A DNA stretch of 64,000 nt from Ignavibacteria bacterium (GTDB lineage: Bacteria; Bacteroidota; Ignavibacteria; Tepidaquicellales; Tepidaquicellaceae), in contig JAFGII010000081.1 in the NCBI GenBank assembly GCA_016929695.1, positions 1-64,000 of the forward strand, written 5' to 3'. Each line of letters begins with the position of its first letter. Within the stretch, counting starts at the first letter, position 1. The notes under the pieces were generated by a model that did no database searches, was not told the DNA's origin, and was given only the letters and a program-made list of their open reading frames with translations. This document shows, piece after piece, positions 28,817 to 36,741 of the stretch. A program made the translations under genes and the position numbers.

Positions 28817-31228
28817 TTAAAAACCTATTTTCAAATCAAAATAGAAATTCCTGTCCGCAGCGGGTATCCAGTATGGTGTACCGTATGAATCAACACTGCC
28901 GTAAGTCTCATACAATCTGTCGAAAATATTATTAACTTTAAATCTCAGTTCCATCGAACTAAACAATGATGAAAATCTTTTATCATTTATTGCCGGGACT
29001 ATATCAAATGATATTCCCGCATTACATACAGTATAATCACCGATAAATTTATCAACGTAACCCGGAATATTCCGAGCCATAGGATTTTTTCTTTCATTCT
29101 CGGAATTATCGAGATACTGTTTTCCGATATGCTGAACACTCAAATAAAATCCGAGCCCGAAATCCGTATAATAATTCAATGAAAGATTCCCGATTAAATC
29201 AGGGGTAAGGAGAATTCTGTTATCCGAATAATCATTTCCGTATAAAATATTTCCTATTGAATCAACTCCGAGAACTTCCCTGTATTCCCTGAAATAGTTC
29301 TGCGATAAATTCAGATTACCCGATAAAGAGAGAGGTTTTATAAATTTTCCGAACGAAGCCGATTTAAATGGATAAACTTCAAATTCAAATTCAATCCCCT
29401 GATGAACCGATTTTCCTGCATTTCCGCTGATTGGCTGTCCGACATTATCGAGTTGCCCGTTATTGACAATTTCGTTTTTAAAATCCATTCTGTAAAAATT
29501 AAGATTTGCTTTCAGCATTTCAGAAGTATATCCAAATCCGAGTTCATAGTTCGTCATTTCTTCGGGCTTAACCAGGGGGTCTTCATATCTGTTTGACAAA
29601 GTATCAATGAATCTGAAGTTCGGTCTGGCGTAACGGTTTTCCGCATCGTAAATATCTTTCAGTCTCGGCTCTCGCCTTGCGAGCGACACATTCGCAAATG
29701 CTCTGAAATTCTCATTAAAGTTATAATTGATTCCTAATCTAGGCGTGAAAAATCCGTAATCAACGGAAAAATTATAAGGGCTTGTCTGATGATTTTCAAT
29801 TTTATAGGTATGATTCACATACTGGGCACCGAGCATAGCGGAAAGTTCCGGACTGAAATTGAAAATTTCATTAACATAGAACGAGAAAGTTGTTTTCTTT
29901 CCGTTGTAGAAATAATATCTGTAATCAGCAGGAGTATTTGGAGGCAGTGAATTCCCGAACCGGATTTGTCCGAGATGTTCGGAATTATGCAGGCGCACTT
30001 CGCCGCCGATTACAAGATTTCCTTTATCTCCGGAATGTTTAAACTGCACTTTCGGATACCAGCCGTAATCATTATTGTTCACTATAAGTTTTGCCACTAT
30101 ATCGCTTTTATCAATCACATAGCCTTTTCCCGGCTCAAAATATAAAGTACCGTCCGGATTTCTTCTGAAATAATTGGGATTAAATGCATTCGTGTCCGTT
30201 GTATAGAACGGATTCAATCCGAAATATCCGAAATCATAGCCGTACCAGACGGGAAAATTCGTAATAAAAAATCCGTCGCCTCTGATATAACTGAAAGTAT
30301 TTGAGACAAAAAGATTTTTTGTAACTTCAGAGTTTATTACAAGTTCATAATGCGGCTGATTGTAATTATCCGTTTCGTTGTCAAAATCAAGGAAATTAAT
30401 TTTTCTGTCTTCACTTTTATCACCGGAAATTTTTCCGTCGAGATAATCGCGTGTAACTCCGAGATAAGCAAGGTGGTTCTTAATCGGTCCGCCGTAGAGA
30501 TTAAATTTTACGACGGTGTGATTGCCGAGCAACTTACCGGCGCTGATGAAATACGACCAGTGGTCAGACCACGAAATGTCCCTGTATCCGTCTGTAAGAG
30601 TTCTTGAAAATTTCGCATACAGACCGAATCCGCCCTGAATCAAACCTGACGAATATTCAGCTGAAAATCTTTTTGAATTGTAACTGCCATATCCCGAGGA
30701 CAAATTTATAAATTTTCTTTTAAAATAATCTACTGTCTGAATATTAATCACGCCTCCAATTCCCGACGAGCCGTAAAGTGCGGTACCGATACCGCGCTGT
30801 ACCTGAATATTTTCAACCGAAGCAGTTATATCATTCAGGTCAACCCAATAGACCTGATGGTCTTCGGCATCATTCTGCGGAATTCCGTTAATCAGTATGG
30901 AAATCCGTTTCTGGTCAAATCCTCTGATTGAGAGATATGAGTATCCGACTGATGCACCCGATTCAGAGTAAGAGTTTATACTTGTATTCCCGTTAAGGAA
31001 CATCGGAAGGTCCTGCATCCAGTAACGCTTTTCAATCTTATCACGATTAACATTCTGGAATGTTATGGGTGTGAGCCGTTCAATTCCCCTTAATGCCTCC
31101 ACCTCAATCGTCTCTGTTTTGTACTGCGTTGTGTCAATGGGTTCATCCTGTGCCCGTGCAAACGAACAGCACATCAGCAGGAGGACAGTCTTCCAGACTG
31201 TCGTTCGAATAAAAAATAATTTTTTCAT
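28817..31228 (-). CDS. TonB-dependent outer-membrane receptor, probable thiamine (precursor) importer
   Basis: An active importer driven by TonB, 803 residues. Signal peptide (MKKLFFIRTTVWKTVLLLMC, ending ARAQ), plug domain (LSIRGFDQKRISILINGIPQ, VQRGIGTALYGSSGIGGVIN) and a 22-strand-type barrel with receptor signature NYELGFGYTSEM, ending in Phe. I chose ATG 31228: a longer frame would begin inside the TPP riboswitch and add a leader with no signal sequence. The riboswitch plus intrinsic terminator upstream mean expression falls when thiamine diphosphate is plentiful, which argues for thiamine or a precursor as substrate. The substrate is inferred from that regulation, not from the barrel. 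Confidence 0.88.
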   Translation of the reverse strand: MKKLFFIRTTVWKTVLLLMCCSFARAQDEPIDTTQYKTETIEVEALRGIERLTPITFQNVNRDKIEKRYWMQDLPMFLNGNTSINSYSESGASVGYSYLSIRGFDQKRISILINGIPQNDAEDHQVYWVDLNDITASVENIQVQRGIGTALYGSSGIGGVINIQTVDYFKRKFINLSSGYGSYNSKRFSAEYSSGLIQGGFGLYAKFSRTLTDGYRDISWSDHWSYFISAGKLLGNHTVVKFNLYGGPIKNHLAYLGVTRDYLDGKISGDKSEDRKINFLDFDNETDNYNQPHYELVINSEVTKNLFVSNTFSYIRGDGFFITNFPVWYGYDFGYFGLNPFYTTDTNAFNPNYFRRNPDGTLYFEPGKGYVIDKSDIVAKLIVNNNDYGWYPKVQFKHSGDKGNLVIGGEVRLHNSEHLGQIRFGNSLPPNTPADYRYYFYNGKKTTFSFYVNEIFNFSPELSAMLGAQYVNHTYKIENHQTSPYNFSVDYGFFTPRLGINYNFNENFRAFANVSLARREPRLKDIYDAENRYARPNFRFIDTLSNRYEDPLVKPEEMTNYELGFGYTSEMLKANLNFYRMDFKNEIVNNGQLDNVGQPISGNAGKSVHQGIEFEFEVYPFKSASFGKFIKPLSLSGNLNLSQNYFREYREVLGVDSIGNILYGNDYSDNRILLTPDLIGNLSLNYYTDFGLGFYLSVQHIGKQYLDNSENERKNPMARNIPGYVDKFIGDYTVCNAGISFDIVPAINDKRFSSLFSSMELRFKVNNIFDRLYETYGSVDSYGTPYWIPAADRNFYFDLKIGF

Positions 31229-31240
31229 TTTACTTACAAA

Positions 31241-31295
31241 ATAAAAAACGCTTAAACTTTTTTCGAACCCGATTAAAGAAAAAAATTCAAGCGTT
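31241..31295 (-). terminator. Intrinsic terminator, expression platform of the TPP riboswitch
   Basis: On the minus strand AACGCTTGAA (31295-31286) pairs with TTTAAGCGTT (31256-31247), nine Watson-Crick pairs plus one G-U, followed by a run of T (31246-31241). It lies between the TPP aptamer and the receptor start codon (31228), so it can end transcription when ligand is bound. I did not work out the anti-terminator pairing. Confidence 0.8.
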
Positions 31296-31307
31296 AAATT
31301 TTTATGC

Positions 31308-31395
31308 AATTTCCTACGACGGTATTATCCGTATCAGGTTCGATGGGTTTTATCTCAGCCTTCTCTTTCGTAGGTAACGGAGAAAGCACCCCAAC
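31308..31395 (-). promoter_or_regulatory. TPP (THI-box) riboswitch
   Basis: Reading the minus strand from about 31395 gives, in order, the conserved THI-box blocks: GGGGTGC, GGCTGAGAT, ACCC, GAACCTGATACGGATAATACCG and a closing AGGAAAT. This is the thiamine diphosphate aptamer. It is followed by an intrinsic terminator and the TonB-dependent receptor gene, so it is set to switch receptor transcription off when TPP is abundant. Confidence 0.95.
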
Positions 31396-31464
31396 ACAAT
31401 TGATTTAAAAGAACTATTGTAAATTTATAACATAATTTCTAATTATTCTATGCAATAGATACTT

Positions 31465-31992
31465 TTATTTTTTCTCCAGCACTGCCGTTTGGGTGTTATG
31501 TATTACATAGGAATTCACGATAGCGGAATTTTCACTTTCAGTTCCGGTTATATTCAGATTTGTAATATCGGATGATATGACTTTAAAATATAATTTGCCG
31601 TTTTCCAGCCTATACTCCGAAAAAATAAGATTAGGAGATACAGAAAAGACACTGTAAAAAGTGTTATTCCTGAATAGCATATCAAGTATTATTTCATTTT
31701 TTTCGTCAAGTTTGAACAATCCCCTGCTTAAATCATCGGCAATCAGTTCGTATGCCCGTTCAATTTTTGAATTTCCGGAACCATATATTATTATCCACTT
31801 CCATCTGTTTTCGGAGAAAGGAATAATTTCGAGTGACATATCAACTTCATTTTCAGCCGAAGAAGTTTTGATGTTAAGTTTCCCCTCCCATTTGCCGAGC
31901 CATTCGCCGGGAAAATCCTCTGCCGAAACAAACGATGTCCCCGTTAAAAAAATAAATAAAATAACAAAAAATGTTAATGTGAAATTTTTCAT
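31465..31992 (-). CDS. Secreted protein of unknown function
   Basis: A 175-residue protein with a signal peptide (about 1-24, ending SFVSA). The mature part begins DFPGEWLGKWEGKLNIK and is made of alternating strands (VDMSLEIIPF, RWKWIIIYG, NEIILDMLFR, LYFKVISSD), resembling a small lipocalin- or barrel-like sheet. I do not recognise a family. It lies upstream of the TPP riboswitch on the same strand; the riboswitch would separate its control from that of the receptor. Nothing in it points to thiamine. Confidence 0.6.
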   Translation of the reverse strand: MKNFTLTFFVILFIFLTGTSFVSAEDFPGEWLGKWEGKLNIKTSSAENEVDMSLEIIPFSENRWKWIIIYGSGNSKIERAYELIADDLSRGLFKLDEKNEIILDMLFRNNTFYSVFSVSPNLIFSEYRLENGKLYFKVISSDITNLNITGTESENSAIVNSYVIHNTQTAVLEKK

Positions 31993-32092
31993 ATTTTTTT
32001 TATTTCAAAAATACCCAATGTACAGAATAAATTAAAGAATTATTGTAATAAAAATATTATTAATATTGTATCAGATTGTGCGCAAGACAATT

Positions 32093-32128
32093 TGCTACAA
32101 ATATATCACCCGTTCCACGGGTTGGGTA
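32093..32128 (+). repeat. Small intergenic hairpin repeat, copy 1
   Basis: TGCTACAAATATATCACCCG leads into a short GC-rich hairpin (CACCCGTTCCACGGGTTG) and ends GGGTA. A near-identical copy starts 51 bp later at 32144. Differences lie mainly in the hairpin loop, where one arm change is compensated to keep pairing. The form is that of a small REP-like dispersed element. Confidence 0.65.
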
Positions 32129-32143
32129 TTGAGTTAATTAACC

Positions 32144-32179
32144 TGCTACAAATATGTCACCCGCTCTGCGGGTTGGGTA
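32144..32179 (+). repeat. Small intergenic hairpin repeat, copy 2
   Basis: TGCTACAAATATGTCACCCG followed by the hairpin CACCCGCTCTGCGGGTTG and GGGTA. It matches copy 1 at all but about five positions over 36 bp. No ORF spans the two copies. Confidence 0.65.
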
Positions 32180-32185
32180 AAAAAA

Positions 32186-32210
32186 TAATTACCCCGCCTT
32201 CGGGTAATTA
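32186..32210 (+). repeat. Nine-base-pair perfect hairpin next to the repeats
   Basis: TAATTACCC (32186-32194) pairs perfectly with GGGTAATTA (32202-32210) around a 7-nt loop. T-rich sequence follows on the plus strand. It sits between the repeat pair and the start of the Omp28-like gene and could be a terminator, a leader structure or a degenerate third repeat sharing CACCCG/GGGT-type arms. Confidence 0.5.
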
Positions 32211-32289
32211 ATAACCTTTATTTTTTATGTTTATTTAAAGTATCTTTTTGATTAATATTACGCATTTTTAAAGCATAATTAAAAAATAA

Positions 32290-34311
32290 ATGAAGATAAA
32301 AATTTTATTTTTTGTTTTAATTGCCGGGGTAATGTTTTTTGCATTCACGATTAACGTAGATAAAACCGATAATATGATGCTGAACAATGTCGTAATCAGG
32401 TTTGAAGCAACCAACGGCAACGGCAATAATCTATGGCTGGATAATTTCTCGATAGGTCAGAGATACAACAATGACCTTGCTGTTTCTTCAATGAGTCTGA
32501 AAGATAAAAATTATCTTTTACCCGGTGTTACTTCGGCAAACTTATCTCCCGTTGTAACCATATTCAATGTCGGTTACGGCTCATCATCGGGAGCAACAAT
32601 TACTATGACGGATATGGCTTCATACAACTCAACGAAAAATGTTCCTTTATTATCCGGGGGGCAGACAGGAGATGTAACATTTGACCCTATTACTTTCAAT
32701 CAGAATACAGCAAAGAATCTGAAAGTTTATATTACCTGGACATCAGACCAGAATCACTCAAACGACACAGTAAATCAGAACACGGTATTTCTGCCGGGTG
32801 TTCATAAAAAGATACTATATGAAGCCCACACAAATACATCCTGCGGACCCTGTGCATCTCAGAACCCTGCACTTGATGCTTTCGTACAATCACATTTTGA
32901 TTCAATAGTACCGATTAAATATCATACCTGGTGGCCAAGTTCCGGTGACCCGATGTATGCAATTAACACATCCCAGCAGAGAGTCAGAACCCAATATAAT
33001 CAAATCAGTGCGGTACCAACACTGACTGTTGACGGAGTTCACACACAGGTCAGCGGTTATACAACATTATCGAATTTGCTTAATCCGTTTAACACGAGAA
33101 GAGCAATTGCATCTCCGATTGCAATATCAGTAACGGACACCAGATTACCGGGTGACACAATAAAAGCAACAATCAGTATAAATGTTGTTTCTGCAGTCCC
33201 GTCAAATGTAAATTACAAATTGAGGATAAATGCAATTGAAAGAAAAATAACTTATTCTTCTCCTCCCGGCTCCAACGGTGAGACAGTGTTTTATGATGTT
33301 TTCAGAAGAATGTATCCGTCAACAGACGGAATGTCAATAAACACGACTCCGGGGATATACACAATCGAATACAAATACAAAAGAGAATCCGCATGGATTG
33401 ATTCCATGATTTATACGGCTGTTTTTATTCAAGATGACAATTCACACGAAGTAATTAACTGCGCCAAAGCAAGAAATTATTATCTTGATAACATAAAGAT
33501 GCCGTCAACCGTAATAAATGACCCCGATGCAAGAACCTTTTCTTATAATCCGGAATACAGATTCACAACCGTAACAGGAGGCATTCAGGTAGAAAATATG
33601 GAGCCCTGTGTTCCGCCAGCAGGATGGTCAATCATTAACAATGATTCAGATTACACATTCTGGCAGTATAAATACACCGCGGTTAACGGACCTTCTTTAG
33701 GCGGGAGCAAAGCAGTAAGAATAAATTATTATTCTTATTCAAATAATTTAGGAACAATCGACATACTTCAGTCAAAGGCATATCAGAATGTCAGTACCGC
33801 CGATACAATAAAATTTGACTGGGCTTATGCAAGGCGGCCGGGATTTGACAATGATAAACTCATAGTTAAAGTCTCCACCGACGGCGGAACAACATTCCCC
33901 TATATTATATTCAACAAGCAAGGCAGTACTCTTGCGACAGCGGGGGATTATTCAAGCAGTTTTGTTCCGAATTCAAGCCAGTGGGGAACATTTGCAATTG
34001 CAATCAGCGGATTAACGAATATTAATCCGGTTGTGCCCGGAATACCCGTAACTTATGAACTGAGCCAGAATTATCCGAATCCTTTTAATCCTAAAACAAA
34101 GATTAATTTCTCTGTACCAGCAAAAGATTATGTTAAACTTGTTGTTTATGACATTCTCGGAAAAGAGGTTGCAACACCCGTAAATGGAGAAATAAATGCA
34201 GGATTTTATTCAATTGATTTCAATGCGAATAATCTTACAAGCGGAATATATTTCTATAAACTTGAAACCAAATATTTCAGTCAGACAAAGAGAATGATAC
34301 TTCTCAAATAA
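32290..34311 (+). CDS. T9SS cargo with Omp28-like thioredoxin domain
   Basis: A 673-residue secreted protein. Signal peptide (about 1-20), then an N-terminal strand segment NVVIRFEATNGNGNNLWLDN, a CARDB-like domain (about 60-165), an Omp28-like thioredoxin-fold domain (about 170-280) with CGPC in EAHTNTSCGPCASQNPALDA and a cis-Pro loop SAVPTLTVDG, a further beta domain, a choice-of-anchor J/MAM-like domain (about 430-580, VENMEPCVPPAGWSIINND), and a T9SS sorting domain (QNYPNPFNPKTKINF to the end). It should be exported to the surface; CGPC suggests possible redox activity outside the cell. The layout of the anchor-type domain is odd (see findings). Confidence 0.85.
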   Translation: MKIKILFFVLIAGVMFFAFTINVDKTDNMMLNNVVIRFEATNGNGNNLWLDNFSIGQRYNNDLAVSSMSLKDKNYLLPGVTSANLSPVVTIFNVGYGSSSGATITMTDMASYNSTKNVPLLSGGQTGDVTFDPITFNQNTAKNLKVYITWTSDQNHSNDTVNQNTVFLPGVHKKILYEAHTNTSCGPCASQNPALDAFVQSHFDSIVPIKYHTWWPSSGDPMYAINTSQQRVRTQYNQISAVPTLTVDGVHTQVSGYTTLSNLLNPFNTRRAIASPIAISVTDTRLPGDTIKATISINVVSAVPSNVNYKLRINAIERKITYSSPPGSNGETVFYDVFRRMYPSTDGMSINTTPGIYTIEYKYKRESAWIDSMIYTAVFIQDDNSHEVINCAKARNYYLDNIKMPSTVINDPDARTFSYNPEYRFTTVTGGIQVENMEPCVPPAGWSIINNDSDYTFWQYKYTAVNGPSLGGSKAVRINYYSYSNNLGTIDILQSKAYQNVSTADTIKFDWAYARRPGFDNDKLIVKVSTDGGTTFPYIIFNKQGSTLATAGDYSSSFVPNSSQWGTFAIAISGLTNINPVVPGIPVTYELSQNYPNPFNPKTKINFSVPAKDYVKLVVYDILGKEVATPVNGEINAGFYSIDFNANNLTSGIYFYKLETKYFSQTKRMILLK

Positions 34312-34335
34312 CAGGATTAAGAAAAAGAACTTCAT

Positions 34336-34373
34336 AACTCATCCGATGAACGAGTTCATTGGATGAGTTTTTT
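34336..34373. terminator. Bidirectional terminator between convergent genes
   Basis: AACTCATCC (34336-34344) pairs with GGATGAGTT (34361-34369), a 9-bp perfect stem, followed by a T run to 34373. It lies between the stop of the plus-strand T9SS cargo (34311) and the stop of the minus-strand permease (34378). The minus strand has fewer T residues after the stem, so it works best for the plus-strand gene. Confidence 0.8.
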
Positions 34374-34377
34374 ATTT

Positions 34378-35682
34378 TCAATTTGTTTTGTCTTCAATTA
34401 TTTTTTTCATAACCATGTAGACCGGGTATCCCAGCAGGAAAAACCCGATACTTGCAAGACCCGAATACACATCGTTTACAAAAGCATTTGCAGATACTAT
34501 TAAAATAATTATTATGAAAATTACAGGTAAGAACGGATATAAGAAAGTTTTAAATCCGTCATAATTTTCATTTTTCATTCTTTTTCTGAAAATAAAAACA
34601 GTCGATGCGACAACCGCTATTGTCAATGTCTCGAGAAACATTATAAGGTTCAGTGCATTTTCAAAGGTCTCATAAACAAAAACAAATATTATTGTTAGCA
34701 GTGAAATAAAAGCAAGGGCAAATTTCTGCGACTGCGAATTTTCTCCCGTCCTCCTGAAAACCGACGGAATGACTTTATCTTCCGCCATTGCAAAAAAAGC
34801 ACGCTGATTGTGCATCATCGAAACATTAAGAAAAGCAAAAGCGGAAATAAAAATAATAAAAGAAATTATCATGCTTCCCGTTTCACCAAATAAAACTTTT
34901 ACAGAATCGGAGGCAATCAGAGGTGAGGATGCAATACCCTGAAGACCGAGAATTTTATAATATCCATAATTAACCAGCAGATATAAAACAGCAGAAATTC
35001 CGATACCGGTAATGATACCTTTCGGCAGATTTTTTTTAGGGTGTTTAACATCCGCATTAAGATTCATTGTCAACTGGTATCCGCTATATGTAAAGAAAAC
35101 AGCAATGAGTCCCTGAAAAAGGTTATTGGTTGATTGACTGATTGGCTGATTGACCGGATGTTCTCCGGAACCGGTAAAAACAAATGCCGCAATGATGAAA
35201 AATATTATCAATGCAATTTTCAGGAATGTAAGGAAATTCAAGACTGAAGAGCCCGTTTTAATTCCAAGATAATTAATAAAGAAGAGCAATGCAATAATTG
35301 CACAGGCAAGAAATTTTACATTAACGGGAAATGAAATCAGTTTTGACAGATATTCTGCTGCAAGAATTGCCATAGCCGCATAAGTAACACCCGAAAGAAT
35401 GATTATTCCGACCCAGTTCAGCATAAAGGCAAAAGCAGGATGATACGCTTCCGATACAAGTTTATAAAATCCTCCTGCAAGCGGTTTTCTTGCACCGATT
35501 TCCGCAAATACCACACCGCCCATAAATGCAATTATTCCACCGATAATCCACGAAGAAAAAAACAGAGTTTCATTTCCTGCCGCATCCGCAACCATTGAAG
35601 GAGTTCTGAAAATCCCGATTCCGATTACCAAACTCATAACAATCACAGAAGTATCAATATATCCAAGTTTCGGTTTAATCAT
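34378..35682 (-). CDS. APC-family amino-acid permease
   Basis: An inner-membrane amino-acid/polyamine/organocation transporter of 434 residues with about 12 membrane segments. The first helix has the APC signature SLVIGIGIFRTPSMVA; FAEIGARKPLAGGFYKLVSEA follows TM2. ATG 35682 (MIKPKLGYIDTSVIV) is chosen because it directly follows the EamA stop as TGAAATG; the longer frame would overlap the EamA gene by 35 bp and add a non-conserved leader. Substrate is not known; amino acids from extracellular proteolysis would fit. Confidence 0.88.
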   Translation of the reverse strand: MIKPKLGYIDTSVIVMSLVIGIGIFRTPSMVADAAGNETLFFSSWIIGGIIAFMGGVVFAEIGARKPLAGGFYKLVSEAYHPAFAFMLNWVGIIILSGVTYAAMAILAAEYLSKLISFPVNVKFLACAIIALLFFINYLGIKTGSSVLNFLTFLKIALIIFFIIAAFVFTGSGEHPVNQPISQSTNNLFQGLIAVFFTYSGYQLTMNLNADVKHPKKNLPKGIITGIGISAVLYLLVNYGYYKILGLQGIASSPLIASDSVKVLFGETGSMIISFIIFISAFAFLNVSMMHNQRAFFAMAEDKVIPSVFRRTGENSQSQKFALAFISLLTIIFVFVYETFENALNLIMFLETLTIAVVASTVFIFRKRMKNENYDGFKTFLYPFLPVIFIIIILIVSANAFVNDVYSGLASIGFFLLGYPVYMVMKKIIEDKTN

Positions 35683-35683
35683 T

Positions 35684-36577
35684 TCAAATTTTCCTGTTAG
35701 TAAGATAAACACCTGCAAAGGTTAAAGCAAGGCCCGCATAATGCAGGAGAAAAAGTTTTTCACCGTCAAGCAATCCCCAGAAAATAGAAACCAGCGGCAT
35801 CATAAAAGTAACCGTGCTTGCAAATACCGGACCTTTAATCTGTATAACTTTATTGTATAATATGATTGCAAATGCGGTTCCGATTACTGAAAGAACAATA
35901 ATGGCAATCAAAGATTCACCCGATTGCGTAAAACTCAGACTTCTCGGAATAAAGTCAGTTGTCAGAACATAAATCAAAGCAAAAGGTCCAACAAAAAATA
36001 TTGATAAAGAAGAAAGTGCAATTGTTCCGACATTCTGAAAATGAAGTTTAATAATATTAACAGCAACAGCATACAATATCGTGGCAAGAACAACCAGCCA
36101 GGCATAGAGATTAATTCTTCCAAATCCTCCGTCCTGACTGTTTACCATACTGATACCCGCGCATCCGAGAATTCCGAGTACCAATCCTGCAAGTTGTATC
36201 AGAGTAATTTTATTTTTCAGATAGAAATACGCTACAATCACCGTGAATACGGGAGTAAGGGCATTTATAATTCCCGTGAGTGAACTTTCAAGATTTGTTT
36301 GAGCCAGTGCAAAAAGATAAGCGGGAATAAGATTTCCCAGTAATCCAACAATGAATACGTATCCGAGTTTTTCACGTGGAATAGCCTTCATATTTTTAAT
36401 TGCAAGGGGAAGCAGAACAACAAAGGTAATTGCAATCCTTGCCGAACCAAGTTCATCCGGCGGATATGCTTTCAATCCTATTTTCATAAGTATATATGAA
36501 CTGCCCCATACAAAAGTAAGAATAATCAATAATACCCAAGCCAGAAATGTATGGTTGTTTTTAAATTTTTCCCGCAT
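35684..36577 (-). CDS. EamA/DMT-family transporter
   Basis: A 297-residue permease with about ten membrane segments in two EamA repeats (about 15-145 and 160-292). The motif WVLLIILTFVWGSSYILMKIGL at the first helix and TPVFTVIVAYFYLKNKITLIQ at the end of the first repeat are typical. DMT members export or import metabolites such as amino acids; the substrate here is unknown. One base separates its stop from the start of the APC permease, so both are likely one transcript. Confidence 0.87.
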   Translation of the reverse strand: MREKFKNNHTFLAWVLLIILTFVWGSSYILMKIGLKAYPPDELGSARIAITFVVLLPLAIKNMKAIPREKLGYVFIVGLLGNLIPAYLFALAQTNLESSLTGIINALTPVFTVIVAYFYLKNKITLIQLAGLVLGILGCAGISMVNSQDGGFGRINLYAWLVVLATILYAVAVNIIKLHFQNVGTIALSSLSIFFVGPFALIYVLTTDFIPRSLSFTQSGESLIAIIVLSVIGTAFAIILYNKVIQIKGPVFASTVTFMMPLVSIFWGLLDGEKLFLLHYAGLALTFAGVYLTNRKI

Positions 36578-36741
36578 ATAGAATTATAATACAACAATAA
36601 AAACAAATTATAAATGGAATCATAAGTTCAAAGTTTATAAAGTTTCCGGCACATCTGATTTAAAACATAAAGTTGCAAAGTTAAAAAAATACTATCCTTA
36701 TCAGATTATCGGGATAATAAGTTTCGTTAACTGTAATATTA

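Noticed and set aside
28714-28935. 73-codon plus-strand ORF between the protease and the receptor genes
   Set aside because: It runs over the 3' end of the receptor gene on the other strand and shows no recognisable features or ribosome-binding site.
28817-31309. Longer start for the TonB-dependent receptor at 31309
   Set aside because: It would begin at the edge of the TPP aptamer and run through the terminator; the product would lack an N-terminal signal peptide. ATG 31228 gives a proper one.
32093-32210. Possible CRISPR array
   Set aside because: Only two copies with one 15-bp gap between them, no spacer series and no cas genes; the hairpin form fits a REP-like element better.
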